Assembly (NCBI GenBank): GCA_027364775.1
Contig: DAHXOS010000071.1
Span: forward strand, 1-12,837
DNA length: 12,837 nucleotides
Source of the DNA: a bacterium
GTDB taxonomy: Bacteria; Patescibacteriota; Microgenomatia; Daviesbacterales; UBA10151
Reading direction: 5' to 3'
This document shows positions 1-5,978 of this stretch, piece by piece (position 1 is the first letter of the stretch; each line of letters starts with the position of its first letter). The translations under genes and the position numbers were made by a program. Below the pieces are notes generated by a model. It ran no database searches and was not told where the DNA came from. It saw only the letters and a list, made by a program, of their open reading frames with translations.

Positions 1-64
1 AAAAGATGCTATTAATGATGCACTGACTAATAATTCCATATCTTTATCAAGACTACCTGTTTAA
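1..64 (+). CDS. 3' end of an unidentified protein (partial)
   Basis: The frame starting at base 2 is open and encodes the final 20 residues of a protein, ending in ...SRLPV and a TAA stop at 62-64. Most of the gene lies outside the window, so I cannot assign a family. A palindrome with a T-run follows 11 nt after the stop, as expected at a gene end, which supports this frame being real. The gene converges on the minus-strand operon that ends at 101. Confidence 0.45.
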   Translation, partial: KDAINDALTNNSISLSRLPV

Positions 65-75
65 TAAAAATAACT

Positions 76-100
76 CTGTGATATTTGTCACAGCATTTTT
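76..100 (+). terminator. Palindrome plus T-run between convergent genes, likely bidirectional terminator
   Basis: CTGTGA-TATTTG-TCACAG (76-93) is a perfect 6-bp inverted repeat with a 6-nt loop, followed by CA and a run of T on the + strand. On the minus strand it is followed by an A/T-rich tail. It sits between two convergent genes (stops at 64 and 101), the classic place for a shared terminator. Its inner 14 bases, GTGATATTTGTCAC, also occur in inverted orientation at 2260-2273 as a predicted Crp-type operator. Regulator binding here is therefore possible, though no promoter in the window would use it. Confidence 0.5.
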
Positions 101-583
101 TTATCTGACAGTCCAGGTAAATCCTCTTTCTTTAATATTTCCTATATTATTTAAGACGAGCGTAACAGTTTCTGTAGAAGCGGAAATAGCTGTAAATTGC
201 AGTACTCCTTCCCTATGATGTCCACCAGGTGGATCTCCTTTAAAAGATAAGGGACGGAAGAGACTGCCTTTTTGGTCACGCAATATTGCAGAAGCAGTTA
301 GATCTGCGTCTAATGAACCCTGGTGGGTATCAAGCGTTACTTTAAATTCCCAAATCTGATCATTTTTAGTGAGGATTGTCGGGGTTGCCGAAACAGTTAC
401 TCCTCCTTCTGTGTTGGTTTGAGTTGCAAGTGCTACTTCAGTTTTTCTATTTACTGAGTTTATTTGCTTACTAGAACCAGAACCTCTATCTTTGCCCTGT
501 CCTACATCATTTGTCCTGGCAAACCAAACTCCTCCTATCGTTAGGAAAAGCACCATAATAACTATCATTTTTTGGATCTTCAT
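101..583 (-). CDS. Membrane-anchored extracytoplasmic protein with GGHH motif
   Basis: This 160-residue protein has an N-terminal hydrophobic segment (about residues 5-22) after a Lys-containing start, so it is exported and anchored or cleaved. There is no lipobox Cys. A low-complexity Gly/Ser/Asn/Thr linker (about 25-62) precedes a compact domain at 63-160 that looks like a beta-sandwich. The domain carries WEFKVTLDTH (78-87) and PPGGHHREG (118-126), His-rich motifs I associate with uncharacterised exported proteins. The His residues suggest metal binding, which is inference. Its ATG overlaps the stop of the preceding membrane-protein gene in an ATGA arrangement (580-583), so it is the third cistron of the kinase operon. 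Exact function unknown. Confidence 0.8.
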   Translation of the reverse strand: MKIQKMIVIMVLFLTIGGVWFARTNDVGQGKDRGSGSSKQINSVNRKTEVALATQTNTEGGVTVSATPTILTKNDQIWEFKVTLDTHQGSLDADLTASAILRDQKGSLFRPLSFKGDPPGGHHREGVLQFTAISASTETVTLVLNNIGNIKERGFTWTVR

Positions 584-1032
584 ACAGCCAGTTTTACGCC
601 TTTAATAACTAAAATTGTTTTGAGCATATATAAGATCCCGGCCATATTAAATAAAAGACCTACCCAAAAGAACTGCACCTGATACGCTGAGACAAAAGTT
701 ACCAAGCCGGTTGCTCCTAAAAGTGGTAAGAGATAAACGAGATAATGAGCACAACAGGAAACCATAGCTGCAGTTGAGGTGCTCCCGGTAGTTGCAAGTA
801 CCTTTCCGGACGCGTTTTTATGTAAAATAGATTTTATATAGGTATACAGCCCAACCTGCAGTCCAAAACCTGTTATTAGGGGAACAATAAAATACCAAAA
901 GAGGGAAAACTGAATTTTAGCAAATTCCCAGCCGGAGATAGAAGTCAGTATTAGTAAGTATAAAACAAAAAGCATCAACGAAGCTGCCAAACCGTAGAAA
1001 ACAGGTTTTATAATACTTAAGGATCTATTCAT
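580..1032 (-). CDS. Four-helix membrane protein with CCAH motif
   Basis: I place the start at 1032, giving 150 residues. The frame is open further upstream to 1197, but that stretch lies inside the histidine kinase gene and is not protein-like. The chosen ATG follows the kinase stop by one base (TAA-c-ATG), with GGTGG about 14 nt upstream, so translation is probably coupled. Hydrophobic segments lie at about 11-31, 45-66, 97-115 and 118-140. The third helix starts with SCCAHYLVYLLPLLG (92-106). A Cys-Cys-x-His cluster leading into a helix suggests a metal-handling integral membrane protein, but no family name can be given. It overlaps the next gene, which encodes a His-rich exported protein, by 4 nt. 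That pairing supports a shared envelope role. Confidence 0.8.
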   Translation of the reverse strand: MNRSLSIIKPVFYGLAASLMLFVLYLLILTSISGWEFAKIQFSLFWYFIVPLITGFGLQVGLYTYIKSILHKNASGKVLATTGSTSTAAMVSCCAHYLVYLLPLLGATGLVTFVSAYQVQFFWVGLLFNMAGILYMLKTILVIKGVKLAV

Positions 1033-1033
1033 G

Positions 1034-2224
1034 TTACGTTTTTCCACCAACAGGCAAGGTAAAGGAGAATTTACTGCCTTTGCCTTCCACTGATTCAACC
1101 CATATTTTGCCTTTATGTACCTCCACAATCGATTTTGCAATATATAATCCCAATCCCATACCCTTCTTGCCATTTTCGACTTGGTAGAAAGGCTCAAAAA
1201 GATTATAAAGGTGATCTTGATTAATACCGCATCCTCTATCCGTTACGCTTAAAACAAATTCCCGGTGTTTTTTGCGTAAAGTTACAGTTATCTTGCCTCC
1301 TATCTCAGAATATTTACCAGCATTTGTGAGTAAATTAGTAATTACGCGGTCAAGCGCAACTGGATCGGCATAAATATTTGAACTACGCGTGTATTGTTTA
1401 AATATATATTCATGATCCGGATATAACGAATGTGCTACTTTTATCCTATCGCGACAAAGCAGAGCAAGATTAAAAACCTCTGCATTAAGATTAAATTTAT
1501 TTGTTTGGAAACGGGAAAAGTCTAATAAATCATTAATCATATAATTGAGCTTTTCTGTTTCATGGCTAATTGTCTGGATTGAGTTTTGCAATGCCTGACT
1601 CGCATTTCTGTTTTTGTATTGTTTATTTAAGGATTGGGAATACAGGCTGATTGTTGTTAATGGGGTTTTAAGTTCATGTACGGCAATTGCTGAAAATTGA
1701 TCCCTGGCCTTAATAAGTAGGTCTAAGTCTTCTGATTTTTTTATTAAACCTTGCTGGTAACGTCTGATTATCCTACCGATTAGCAAACCTAATCCAATAA
1801 TAAAAATTATATAAAGTACGTTAATAGGATGATGAATATAAAATAGTCTAAAACGGGGTTCATAAATATAATATTCAATCAAAATTACTGTTACAAAGCT
1901 TGCTACAACCGCGACCTGAGTCCCCAACAAAATAGTAAGCCCGAGAATGTAGAACCCATATAAAACAATTGGGTCCGGAAGAGCAAAAATATGTGTATCA
2001 ACAACCAAATATACTAGAGTAGTCAGGAATAATAAAATAAAAAGTAAGACATACTTTCTAAAAATCAATAGTTTTTGCAGGAGTTGTACTTTAAATACTG
2101 ACTGAAAAGTGTTATTAAAAGACAAAGCTAATACTAATAGAAAAGTTGTAATTATCCCTAGCAAAAACCTAACATGAATAAGCAAATCATTTGATGTTAC
2201 AAAAAGGTGTTTGACTATATTCAT
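1034..2224 (-). CDS. Membrane sensor histidine kinase, KdpD-like (DUF4118) input region
   Basis: A 396-residue sensor kinase. An N-terminal hydrophobic segment (about 18-36) precedes a four-helix block at about 58-152 resembling the DUF4118 membrane module of KdpD; VLYGFYILGLTILLG lies at 88-102. A HisKA domain follows, with H-box AVHELKTPLT and phospho-acceptor His183. The HATPase domain has the N-box NLLTNAGKYS (297-306), G1 DRGCGI (329-334), F-box FEPFYQ (343-348) and G2 GMGLGLYIAK (355-364), so it looks catalytically complete. It autophosphorylates and would pass phosphate to a response regulator, but none is encoded in this window. It is the first gene of a three-gene operon. Its ATG lies 7 nt after a -10 hexamer, so the mRNA is probably leaderless. 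Confidence 0.93.
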   Translation of the reverse strand: MNIVKHLFVTSNDLLIHVRFLLGIITTFLLVLALSFNNTFQSVFKVQLLQKLLIFRKYVLLFILLFLTTLVYLVVDTHIFALPDPIVLYGFYILGLTILLGTQVAVVASFVTVILIEYYIYEPRFRLFYIHHPINVLYIIFIIGLGLLIGRIIRRYQQGLIKKSEDLDLLIKARDQFSAIAVHELKTPLTTISLYSQSLNKQYKNRNASQALQNSIQTISHETEKLNYMINDLLDFSRFQTNKFNLNAEVFNLALLCRDRIKVAHSLYPDHEYIFKQYTRSSNIYADPVALDRVITNLLTNAGKYSEIGGKITVTLRKKHREFVLSVTDRGCGINQDHLYNLFEPFYQVENGKKGMGLGLYIAKSIVEVHKGKIWVESVEGKGSKFSFTLPVGGKT

Positions 2225-2231
2225 ATTTCAA

Positions 2232-2260
2232 ATAGTAAGGAACCAGGTAGCATATGTCAG
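2232..2260 (-). promoter_or_regulatory. Promoter of the histidine kinase operon
   Basis: Read on the minus strand, -35 CTGACA (2255-2260, 5/6 to consensus) is separated by 17 nt from -10 TACTAT (2232-2237, 4/6). The predicted start is about base 2225, one nucleotide before the kinase ATG, so no room is left for a ribosome binding site. The -35 abuts the GTGA-N6-TCAC palindrome, whose centre falls at -41.5. Confidence 0.6.
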
Positions 2261-2273
2261 TGACAAATATCAC
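2260..2273. promoter_or_regulatory. Crp-type operator, GTGA-N6-TCAC
   Basis: GTGACAAATATCAC is a perfect two-fold palindrome in both 4-bp half sites and matches the core of the E. coli Crp consensus TGTGA-N6-TCACA. It is centred between 2266 and 2267, which is -41.5 relative to the predicted kinase start: the class II activator position. The divergent ATG at 2308 is also 41.5 nt from the centre on the other side. The Crp-family regulator at 2648-3292 has the RE...R recognition-helix pattern that reads this core, making it the likely binder. Confidence 0.65.
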
Positions 2274-2307
2274 GGAAAAAAAAAAGAATGTATCCTAATG
2301 TATTTAT

Positions 2308-2655
2308 ATGATAAGGATTCTTGGCCGGGGAAATTTTACTGTTACTAAATCTGAAAATACAAAGACTTGCATTACTGTGAGAAACCGTGATAGACCTAAA
2401 AATTGGACTACTTTTTTGATTGGGGAAACAGCAAAGTATCAAAAACTTCCATCTTACGGTAAATACCGGATGTATCAAGTGTCAAATGAAATGACGTTTT
2501 CTGATGGTCCTCATTTAGAGCTTTTGCTTGCTAAAGGTAAGTGGCAGGGATATTTAGGAAAGGACAATGATTATTTTGTTCCTACACATGAACTTATTAC
2601 CTCCCATTCCTGCTCATGTGGGTGCCATACGCAAACAAAAAGAAAAGCTATATGA
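2308..2655 (+). CDS. Small cytoplasmic protein with HSCSCGCH tail, unrecognised
   Basis: A 115-residue protein with no signal peptide or membrane segment. Residues 1-95 look like a small soluble, beta-rich domain with phrases such as TVTKSENTKTCITVRNRDRP and EMTFSDGPHLELLLAKG. The tail SHSCSCGCHTQTKRKAI has three Cys and two His within eight residues (His100 to His107), consistent with metal binding or redox chemistry. I do not recognise the family. The start at 2308 is favoured because it lies 41.5 nt from the centre of the Crp-type palindrome it shares with the divergent kinase operon. It has no Shine-Dalgarno. It converges with the Crp-family gene and overlaps it by 8 nt (2648-2655). The opposite-strand frame here is a shadow. 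Confidence 0.65.
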   Translation: MIRILGRGNFTVTKSENTKTCITVRNRDRPKNWTTFLIGETAKYQKLPSYGKYRMYQVSNEMTFSDGPHLELLLAKGKWQGYLGKDNDYFVPTHELITSHSCSCGCHTQTKRKAI

Positions 2656-3292
2656 TTTCCTGCTGTAGGAGTTTGAGATCTTTTACAATTATTTTATGGT
2701 TTTCCCGGATAATAAGCCCTTTTTTTTCCAGTTTTTCTATTTGTCTGCTGACGGTTTCCCGCGCTACTCCAACCCAGGAGGCAATATCATCATGGTTGAA
2801 TTTAAGTTTGATAAGTATACCGGTTTCTACCGATTCTCCAAATATATTGGAAAGGTAAAGCAAAAGTGACACAATTTTTGGGTATGCTCCTTGGGCAGTG
2901 AGCTGCTCTATCCGAAGCGCTAGACCCGTAATAGCATCGGCAAATCGTATAGTTAAATCAAAAAGTACTTCATGATCACTTTTGATGAATTCAATCACTT
3001 GCTGTGTTGGCGCTTTGATTGCCTCAACAGTTTCTATTGCTTCAAAATAATACTTATTTTCCCTATTACTTAATAAAAGCATAATTGGGAAAAATGCAGT
3101 GGGACGGAAAATATGGATAGTTACCTCCTCTCCGTCTTCTGTAATGACATACATCCGTACAAGCCCTTTTTTTAGTAAAAAGAGATTTTGCATTTCTGAT
3201 TCAGGGCGAATAATAATTTCATCTTTGCTAAATTGTACCGGTGTAAATTGAGAAAAGTAACTATCAATTTTATCAGTAACACTGATTTTCAT
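2648..3292 (-). CDS. Crp/Fnr-family transcriptional regulator
   Basis: A 214-residue protein of typical family length. A cyclic-nucleotide-binding-type beta-roll spans about 15-110, a long dimerisation helix about 110-135, and a winged helix about 140-210. The helix-turn-helix reads FNHDDIASWVGVARETVSRQIEKLEKKGL, with recognition residues Arg178, Glu179 and Arg183 in the same pattern as E. coli Crp (Arg180, Glu181, Arg185), predicting a GTGA half site. It contains no Cys, so it is not an Fe-S sensor like FNR. The cAMP-contacting Gly-Glu...Arg-Ser motif of Crp is not evident, so its effector is unknown. The matching operator is 375 nt away, between the kinase operon and the 2308 gene, suggesting local control of both. 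Confidence 0.93.
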   Translation of the reverse strand: MKISVTDKIDSYFSQFTPVQFSKDEIIIRPESEMQNLFLLKKGLVRMYVITEDGEEVTIHIFRPTAFFPIMLLLSNRENKYYFEAIETVEAIKAPTQQVIEFIKSDHEVLFDLTIRFADAITGLALRIEQLTAQGAYPKIVSLLLYLSNIFGESVETGILIKLKFNHDDIASWVGVARETVSRQIEKLEKKGLIIRENHKIIVKDLKLLQQEII

Positions 3293-3299
3293 AATTTAG

Positions 3300-3327
3300 A
3301 TTATACATGAATATCCTTAAATGTAAT
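3300..3327 (-). promoter_or_regulatory. Promoter of the Crp-family regulator gene
   Basis: On the minus strand, ATTACA (3322-3327) is followed after 16 nt by a perfect TATAAT (3300-3305) preceded directly by TG. The hexamer ends 7 nt before the ATG at 3292, the same spacing as in the kinase promoter, implying a leaderless transcript. Confidence 0.65.
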
Positions 3328-3436
3328 CTGCTAAAAATATGATCTACAGTATAAGTAGTATCCACTACCTGGACAAGAGAAACTTTTTGAAATCAGCTTA
3401 CAGAAACTGATGCATTTGGAAGGTACCCATTAAACT

Positions 3437-3448
3437 GAACATATATTC
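3437..3448. promoter_or_regulatory. LexA-type SOS box
   Basis: GAACATATATTC differs by one base from the Gram-positive type LexA (DinR) box GAAC-N4-GTTC. It overlaps the spacer just upstream of a TACAAT -10 (3451-3456) and lies 29 nt before an ATG with a strong ribosome binding site. Such a box at a lexA gene would give autoregulation. The LexA C-terminal fragment at 4001-4201 supports this reading. Confidence 0.55.
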
Positions 3449-3450
3449 TA

Positions 3451-3512
3451 TACAATAATTAGAGGAGGTGAACTATATGTTTAAACCAACTGCCCAGTCA
3501 AACCTAATGTAG
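3451..3512 (+). pseudogene. 5' remnant of a lexA-like gene: promoter, strong SD, short coding stub
   Basis: TACAAT (3451-3456) acts as the -10. AGGAGGTGA (3463-3471) is a near-perfect Shine-Dalgarno, 5 nt before ATG at 3477. The frame reads MFKPTAQSNLM and stops at TAG 3510-3512, after running into transposase sequence in another frame. The SOS box upstream and the LexA tail downstream suggest this is the start of the same broken repressor gene. The alternative is that these signals are the 5' end of the insertion element's own first ORF. The exact junction cannot be fixed without a homologous intact locus. Confidence 0.4.
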
Positions 3513-4000
3513 TTTGGATAGGAGATTTCACTCATATTAAATTTCAAAACAATTGGGTATATCTATCAACGGTGATGGATATATTCAGCAGAGAGATAAT
3601 TGGCTGGCATTTTGCTACCAATCACCAAAGAGATTTAGTCATTGAAGCCTTGTTAGATGCTATAGAGAAAAGACAAACTACCCCACTATATTTCCATTCA
3701 GATCAGGGATCAGAATATGATTCTGGTGAGTATTTAAACTTGCTTGAAAACAACCAGATAATTATCTCCATGAGTAGAAAATCTCATCCTTGGGAAAATG
3801 GGTATCAAGAGTCCTTCTACTCAGGTTTTAAACTAGATTTAGGACCAACTAATCATTACCAGGATTTAGGTGAATTATTTGAGAAAATAGCAAAGCAGAT
3901 TCACTACTACAACACCCAAAGGATTCATACCAAGCTCAAAACCTCACCTGAAAAATTCCGTTTAGACAGAGAATACTTGTTCAAAGAAATGGGTGCTTGA
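3485..4000 (+). mobile_element. 5'-truncated IS3-type transposase (DDE integrase core)
   Basis: The frame is open from just after a TAA at 3482-3484 to the TGA at 3998-4000, about 171 codons. It begins TNCPVKPNVVWIGDFTHI, the usual entry to the IS3-family OrfB catalytic domain. The triad is visible: Asp in GDFTHI, Asp in YFHSDQGSEY, and Glu in NGYQESF after the usual spacing, followed by IHYYNTQRIHTKLKTSPEKF. The N-terminal HTH region and all of OrfA are missing, and there is no clean start codon (GTG at 3572 is internal), so it is almost certainly inactive. A right end ending in TTGACA near 4003 is possible. No matching left inverted repeat is convincing; TGGACAAG at 3370 is only a weak match. 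Confidence 0.85.
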
Positions 4001-4201
4001 CAAAACTATGCAGATAATGGAGATGTTGTCGTTGTTCTGATTGGTTCAGAAGGTAATTCATTAGCTACTGTTAAAAGATTTTATAACCATGGTAGTACAA
4101 TAGAACTAAGACCAAAGAATCCAAACCTTGATCCTATGATTTGTAATCCAGGTGAAGTTGAGATAAGAGGGAAATTTATGGGTCTATTAAGAAAAGGGTA
4201 A
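4001..4201 (+). pseudogene. lexA: C-terminal fragment of LexA-type repressor (S24 peptidase)
   Basis: Sixty-six codons directly after the transposase stop, and in the same frame, read QNYADNGDVVVVLIG...LATVKRFYNHG...LRPKNPNLDPMI...VEIRGKFMGLLRKG. This matches the end of LexA: in Bacillus LexA the equivalent motifs are QN-x-ANNGEIVV, EATVKRFY, LQPENPTMEP and ILGKVIGV. The catalytic Lys of the Ser-Lys dyad is present in ATVKR. The DNA-binding domain, the Ala-Gly cleavage site and the catalytic Ser are absent. There is no start signal, so this is a dead fragment, separated from its probable promoter by the IS remnant. It lies 43 nt upstream of the methyltransferase gene. Confidence 0.8.
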
Positions 4202-4244
4202 AAAAACTTGTTTTTGTAGTTACTATTTCTGTTAAAATAAATAT

Positions 4245-5330
4245 ATGAAAAATGGGGCAAATAACTCTCTCGATGGTAAACTAAATATAATAAAACCCCT
4301 TACGCTTTTCTCAGAGGATACTAAAAAAGAAACCTCAGATTTTACTTTTATAGATTTATTTGCTGGTATTGGTGGGACAAGACTAGGTTTTGAGGCAGCG
4401 GGTGGTGAGTGTGTATTTACTTCTGAATGGGATGCAGACTGCAAAAAAACTTATCAAGCTAATTTCGGTGAAATTCCTCATGGAGATATTACTAAAATTG
4501 ATAAAAAAGAGATTCCTAATTACGACATTTTGGTTGCGGGTTTTCCTTGCCAACCATTTAGCTCAATAGGTAAAAGACAAGGGTTTATGCACGCCACCCA
4601 AGGGACCCTCTTCTATGACATTTTAAGGATTTTGAAATATAAGCAAAGCAATGGGCAACCAAGCGCATTTTTATTAGAAAATGTGCCAGGTCTAGTAACT
4701 CATGATAAAGGCAATACATTTAAGACCATATTAAAATCATTAGATGAGATTGGATATAAAGTATTCTACAAAGTACTCGATGCTGCAGATTTTGGAGTAC
4801 CACAACAGCGGAAACGTATATACATTGTTGGATTAAGAAAGGATTTATTTGGTAATACAGATTTTGACTTTCCCCAACCTACTGGAAAAAAGGCTTATAT
4901 AAATGATTATTTAGAGGAGAATGCAAAAGGATACTCAATTTCAAAACATCTTCAGGAATCATATTTATTTAAGAAAGATGATGGGAGGCCTATGATTATT
5001 GATCAAAATTCTAGGATACAGGTTAAAACGTTAGTTTCAACTTACCATAAAATACAACGGTTAACCGGAACTTTTGTAAGGGATGGTGAAACAGGTTTGA
5101 GATTATTAACCGAGAATGAGTGCAAAGCTATAATGGGTTTCCCCAAAGATTTTATTATCCCTGTTTCAAGAACACAAATGTATAGGCAAATGGGTAATTC
5201 TGTAGCAGTTCCAGCGGTAATAGCAGTTGCAAAGCAAATTGCTAAAAAATTAAAAGAATTAAAGACAACTAAAGAAAAAGATGTTAATATTTCGCCACAT
5301 AGTTTTATAGGAGCAACACAACATGGATGA
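4245..5330 (+). CDS. DNA cytosine-C5 methyltransferase of a type II R-M system
   Basis: A 361-residue Dcm-family enzyme that transfers methyl from AdoMet to C5 of cytosine. Motif I is FIDLFAGIGGTRLGF (35-49). The catalytic motif IV is GFPCQPFSSIG with nucleophile Cys102. Motif VI is ENV (145-147), motif VIII QQRKRIYIVG (187-196), motif IX RLLTENECKAIMGFP (286-300) and motif X QMGNSVAVPA (315-324). The target-recognition region lies at about 200-280. All catalytic motifs look intact. ATG follows a TAAAAT -10 (4233-4238) by 6 nt with no Shine-Dalgarno, suggesting a leaderless transcript. It overlaps the restriction gene by 8 nt, and Vsr follows. There is no N-terminal HTH extension like that in M.SsoII. 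Confidence 0.96.
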   Translation: MKNGANNSLDGKLNIIKPLTLFSEDTKKETSDFTFIDLFAGIGGTRLGFEAAGGECVFTSEWDADCKKTYQANFGEIPHGDITKIDKKEIPNYDILVAGFPCQPFSSIGKRQGFMHATQGTLFYDILRILKYKQSNGQPSAFLLENVPGLVTHDKGNTFKTILKSLDEIGYKVFYKVLDAADFGVPQQRKRIYIVGLRKDLFGNTDFDFPQPTGKKAYINDYLEENAKGYSISKHLQESYLFKKDDGRPMIIDQNSRIQVKTLVSTYHKIQRLTGTFVRDGETGLRLLTENECKAIMGFPKDFIIPVSRTQMYRQMGNSVAVPAVIAVAKQIAKKLKELKTTKEKDVNISPHSFIGATQHG

Positions 5331-5961
5331 TATTGACGAATTAGATAAAAGCCAAGAAGAAGAATTGCATGGTGAAGAGAGGCAAACAGCTAAGCAAGTA
5401 GTTAAACAACTCATCCCTGATATTAAAGCTGATTCTGAATTAAAGCCAGGTGAGTTTATAAAGAAGTATTGGGCAAAATACCAGGACAATTTTCCTAGCA
5501 ATCAGAATATCAATGGTAAGGTATTTGAAGAACTTATAGCTATTGCCTTAATCCGTGCTGGAATAATGCCTTTTTATATGCAGGCAAAAGTTGCCTTTAT
5601 ACCTTATGTAAATTATGACCTTATTGTCTATTCAAATGACATAGGTCCAATTTCACTGAGCATTAAAACAAGTCTCCGCGAACGTTGGAAACAAGCTGAT
5701 TTAGAGGCAGTTGCATTGAAATATATTCACAGGAAGTCAAAATCTTTTGTAATAACTCTTGATACTGATGCAGTTAGAAGACGCAGAGTTGATCCAAGCG
5801 AAGCAATGGGGATAAATGGGTTTATATTAGCCGATACAGAAGAGCTAGATAAAGTATTTGATGAGATCCGTGGATATAAGCTAGAGCTTTCTCCTACAGT
5901 TGAAGTAGTAAGCTCGAGTGTTGTCATAACTTCAGATAATTACTCCCAAAGATACTCATAA
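5323..5961 (+). CDS. Type II restriction endonuclease, Ecl18kI/SsoII-like (predicted CCNGG-type)
   Basis: A 212-residue protein overlapping the methyltransferase stop by 8 nt (ATG 5323, TGA 5328-5330). An acidic N-terminus precedes a PD-(D/E)XK-type core: NGKVFEEL (64-71), YDLIVYS with Asp99, then SIK (113-115) and Glu128. The spacing Ser-x-Lys-x12-Glu with Arg119-Glu120-Arg121 at +4 to +6 from the Lys matches what I recall of Ecl18kI (Lys182, Arg186-Glu187-Arg188, Glu195) and relatives such as SsoII, PspGI and NgoMIV. In those enzymes the Arg-(Asp/Glu)-Arg motif reads CC:GG. I infer a CCNGG or CCWGG target. A PD-x46-55 spacing as in NgoMIV is not obvious. Neighbouring C5 methyltransferase and Vsr support the assignment. 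Confidence 0.82.
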   Translation: MDDIDELDKSQEEELHGEERQTAKQVVKQLIPDIKADSELKPGEFIKKYWAKYQDNFPSNQNINGKVFEELIAIALIRAGIMPFYMQAKVAFIPYVNYDLIVYSNDIGPISLSIKTSLRERWKQADLEAVALKYIHRKSKSFVITLDTDAVRRRRVDPSEAMGINGFILADTEELDKVFDEIRGYKLELSPTVEVVSSSVVITSDNYSQRYS

Positions 5962-5978
5962 GTTATAATTTGTCCACT

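Noticed and set aside
76..93. Calling the 76-93 palindrome a Crp operator
   Set aside because: It lies between convergent gene ends, with a T-run and no promoter pointing at any gene in the window. Terminator is the simpler call, with the shared 14-mer noted separately.
1033..1197. Longer N-terminus for the CCAH membrane protein, starting at 1197
   Set aside because: The added 55 residues lie inside the kinase catalytic domain in another frame and are not membrane-like. ATG 1032 directly follows the kinase stop.
2648..3292. Oxygen-sensing FNR with an Fe-S cluster
   Set aside because: The protein contains no Cys, and its recognition helix is Crp-like rather than FNR-like.
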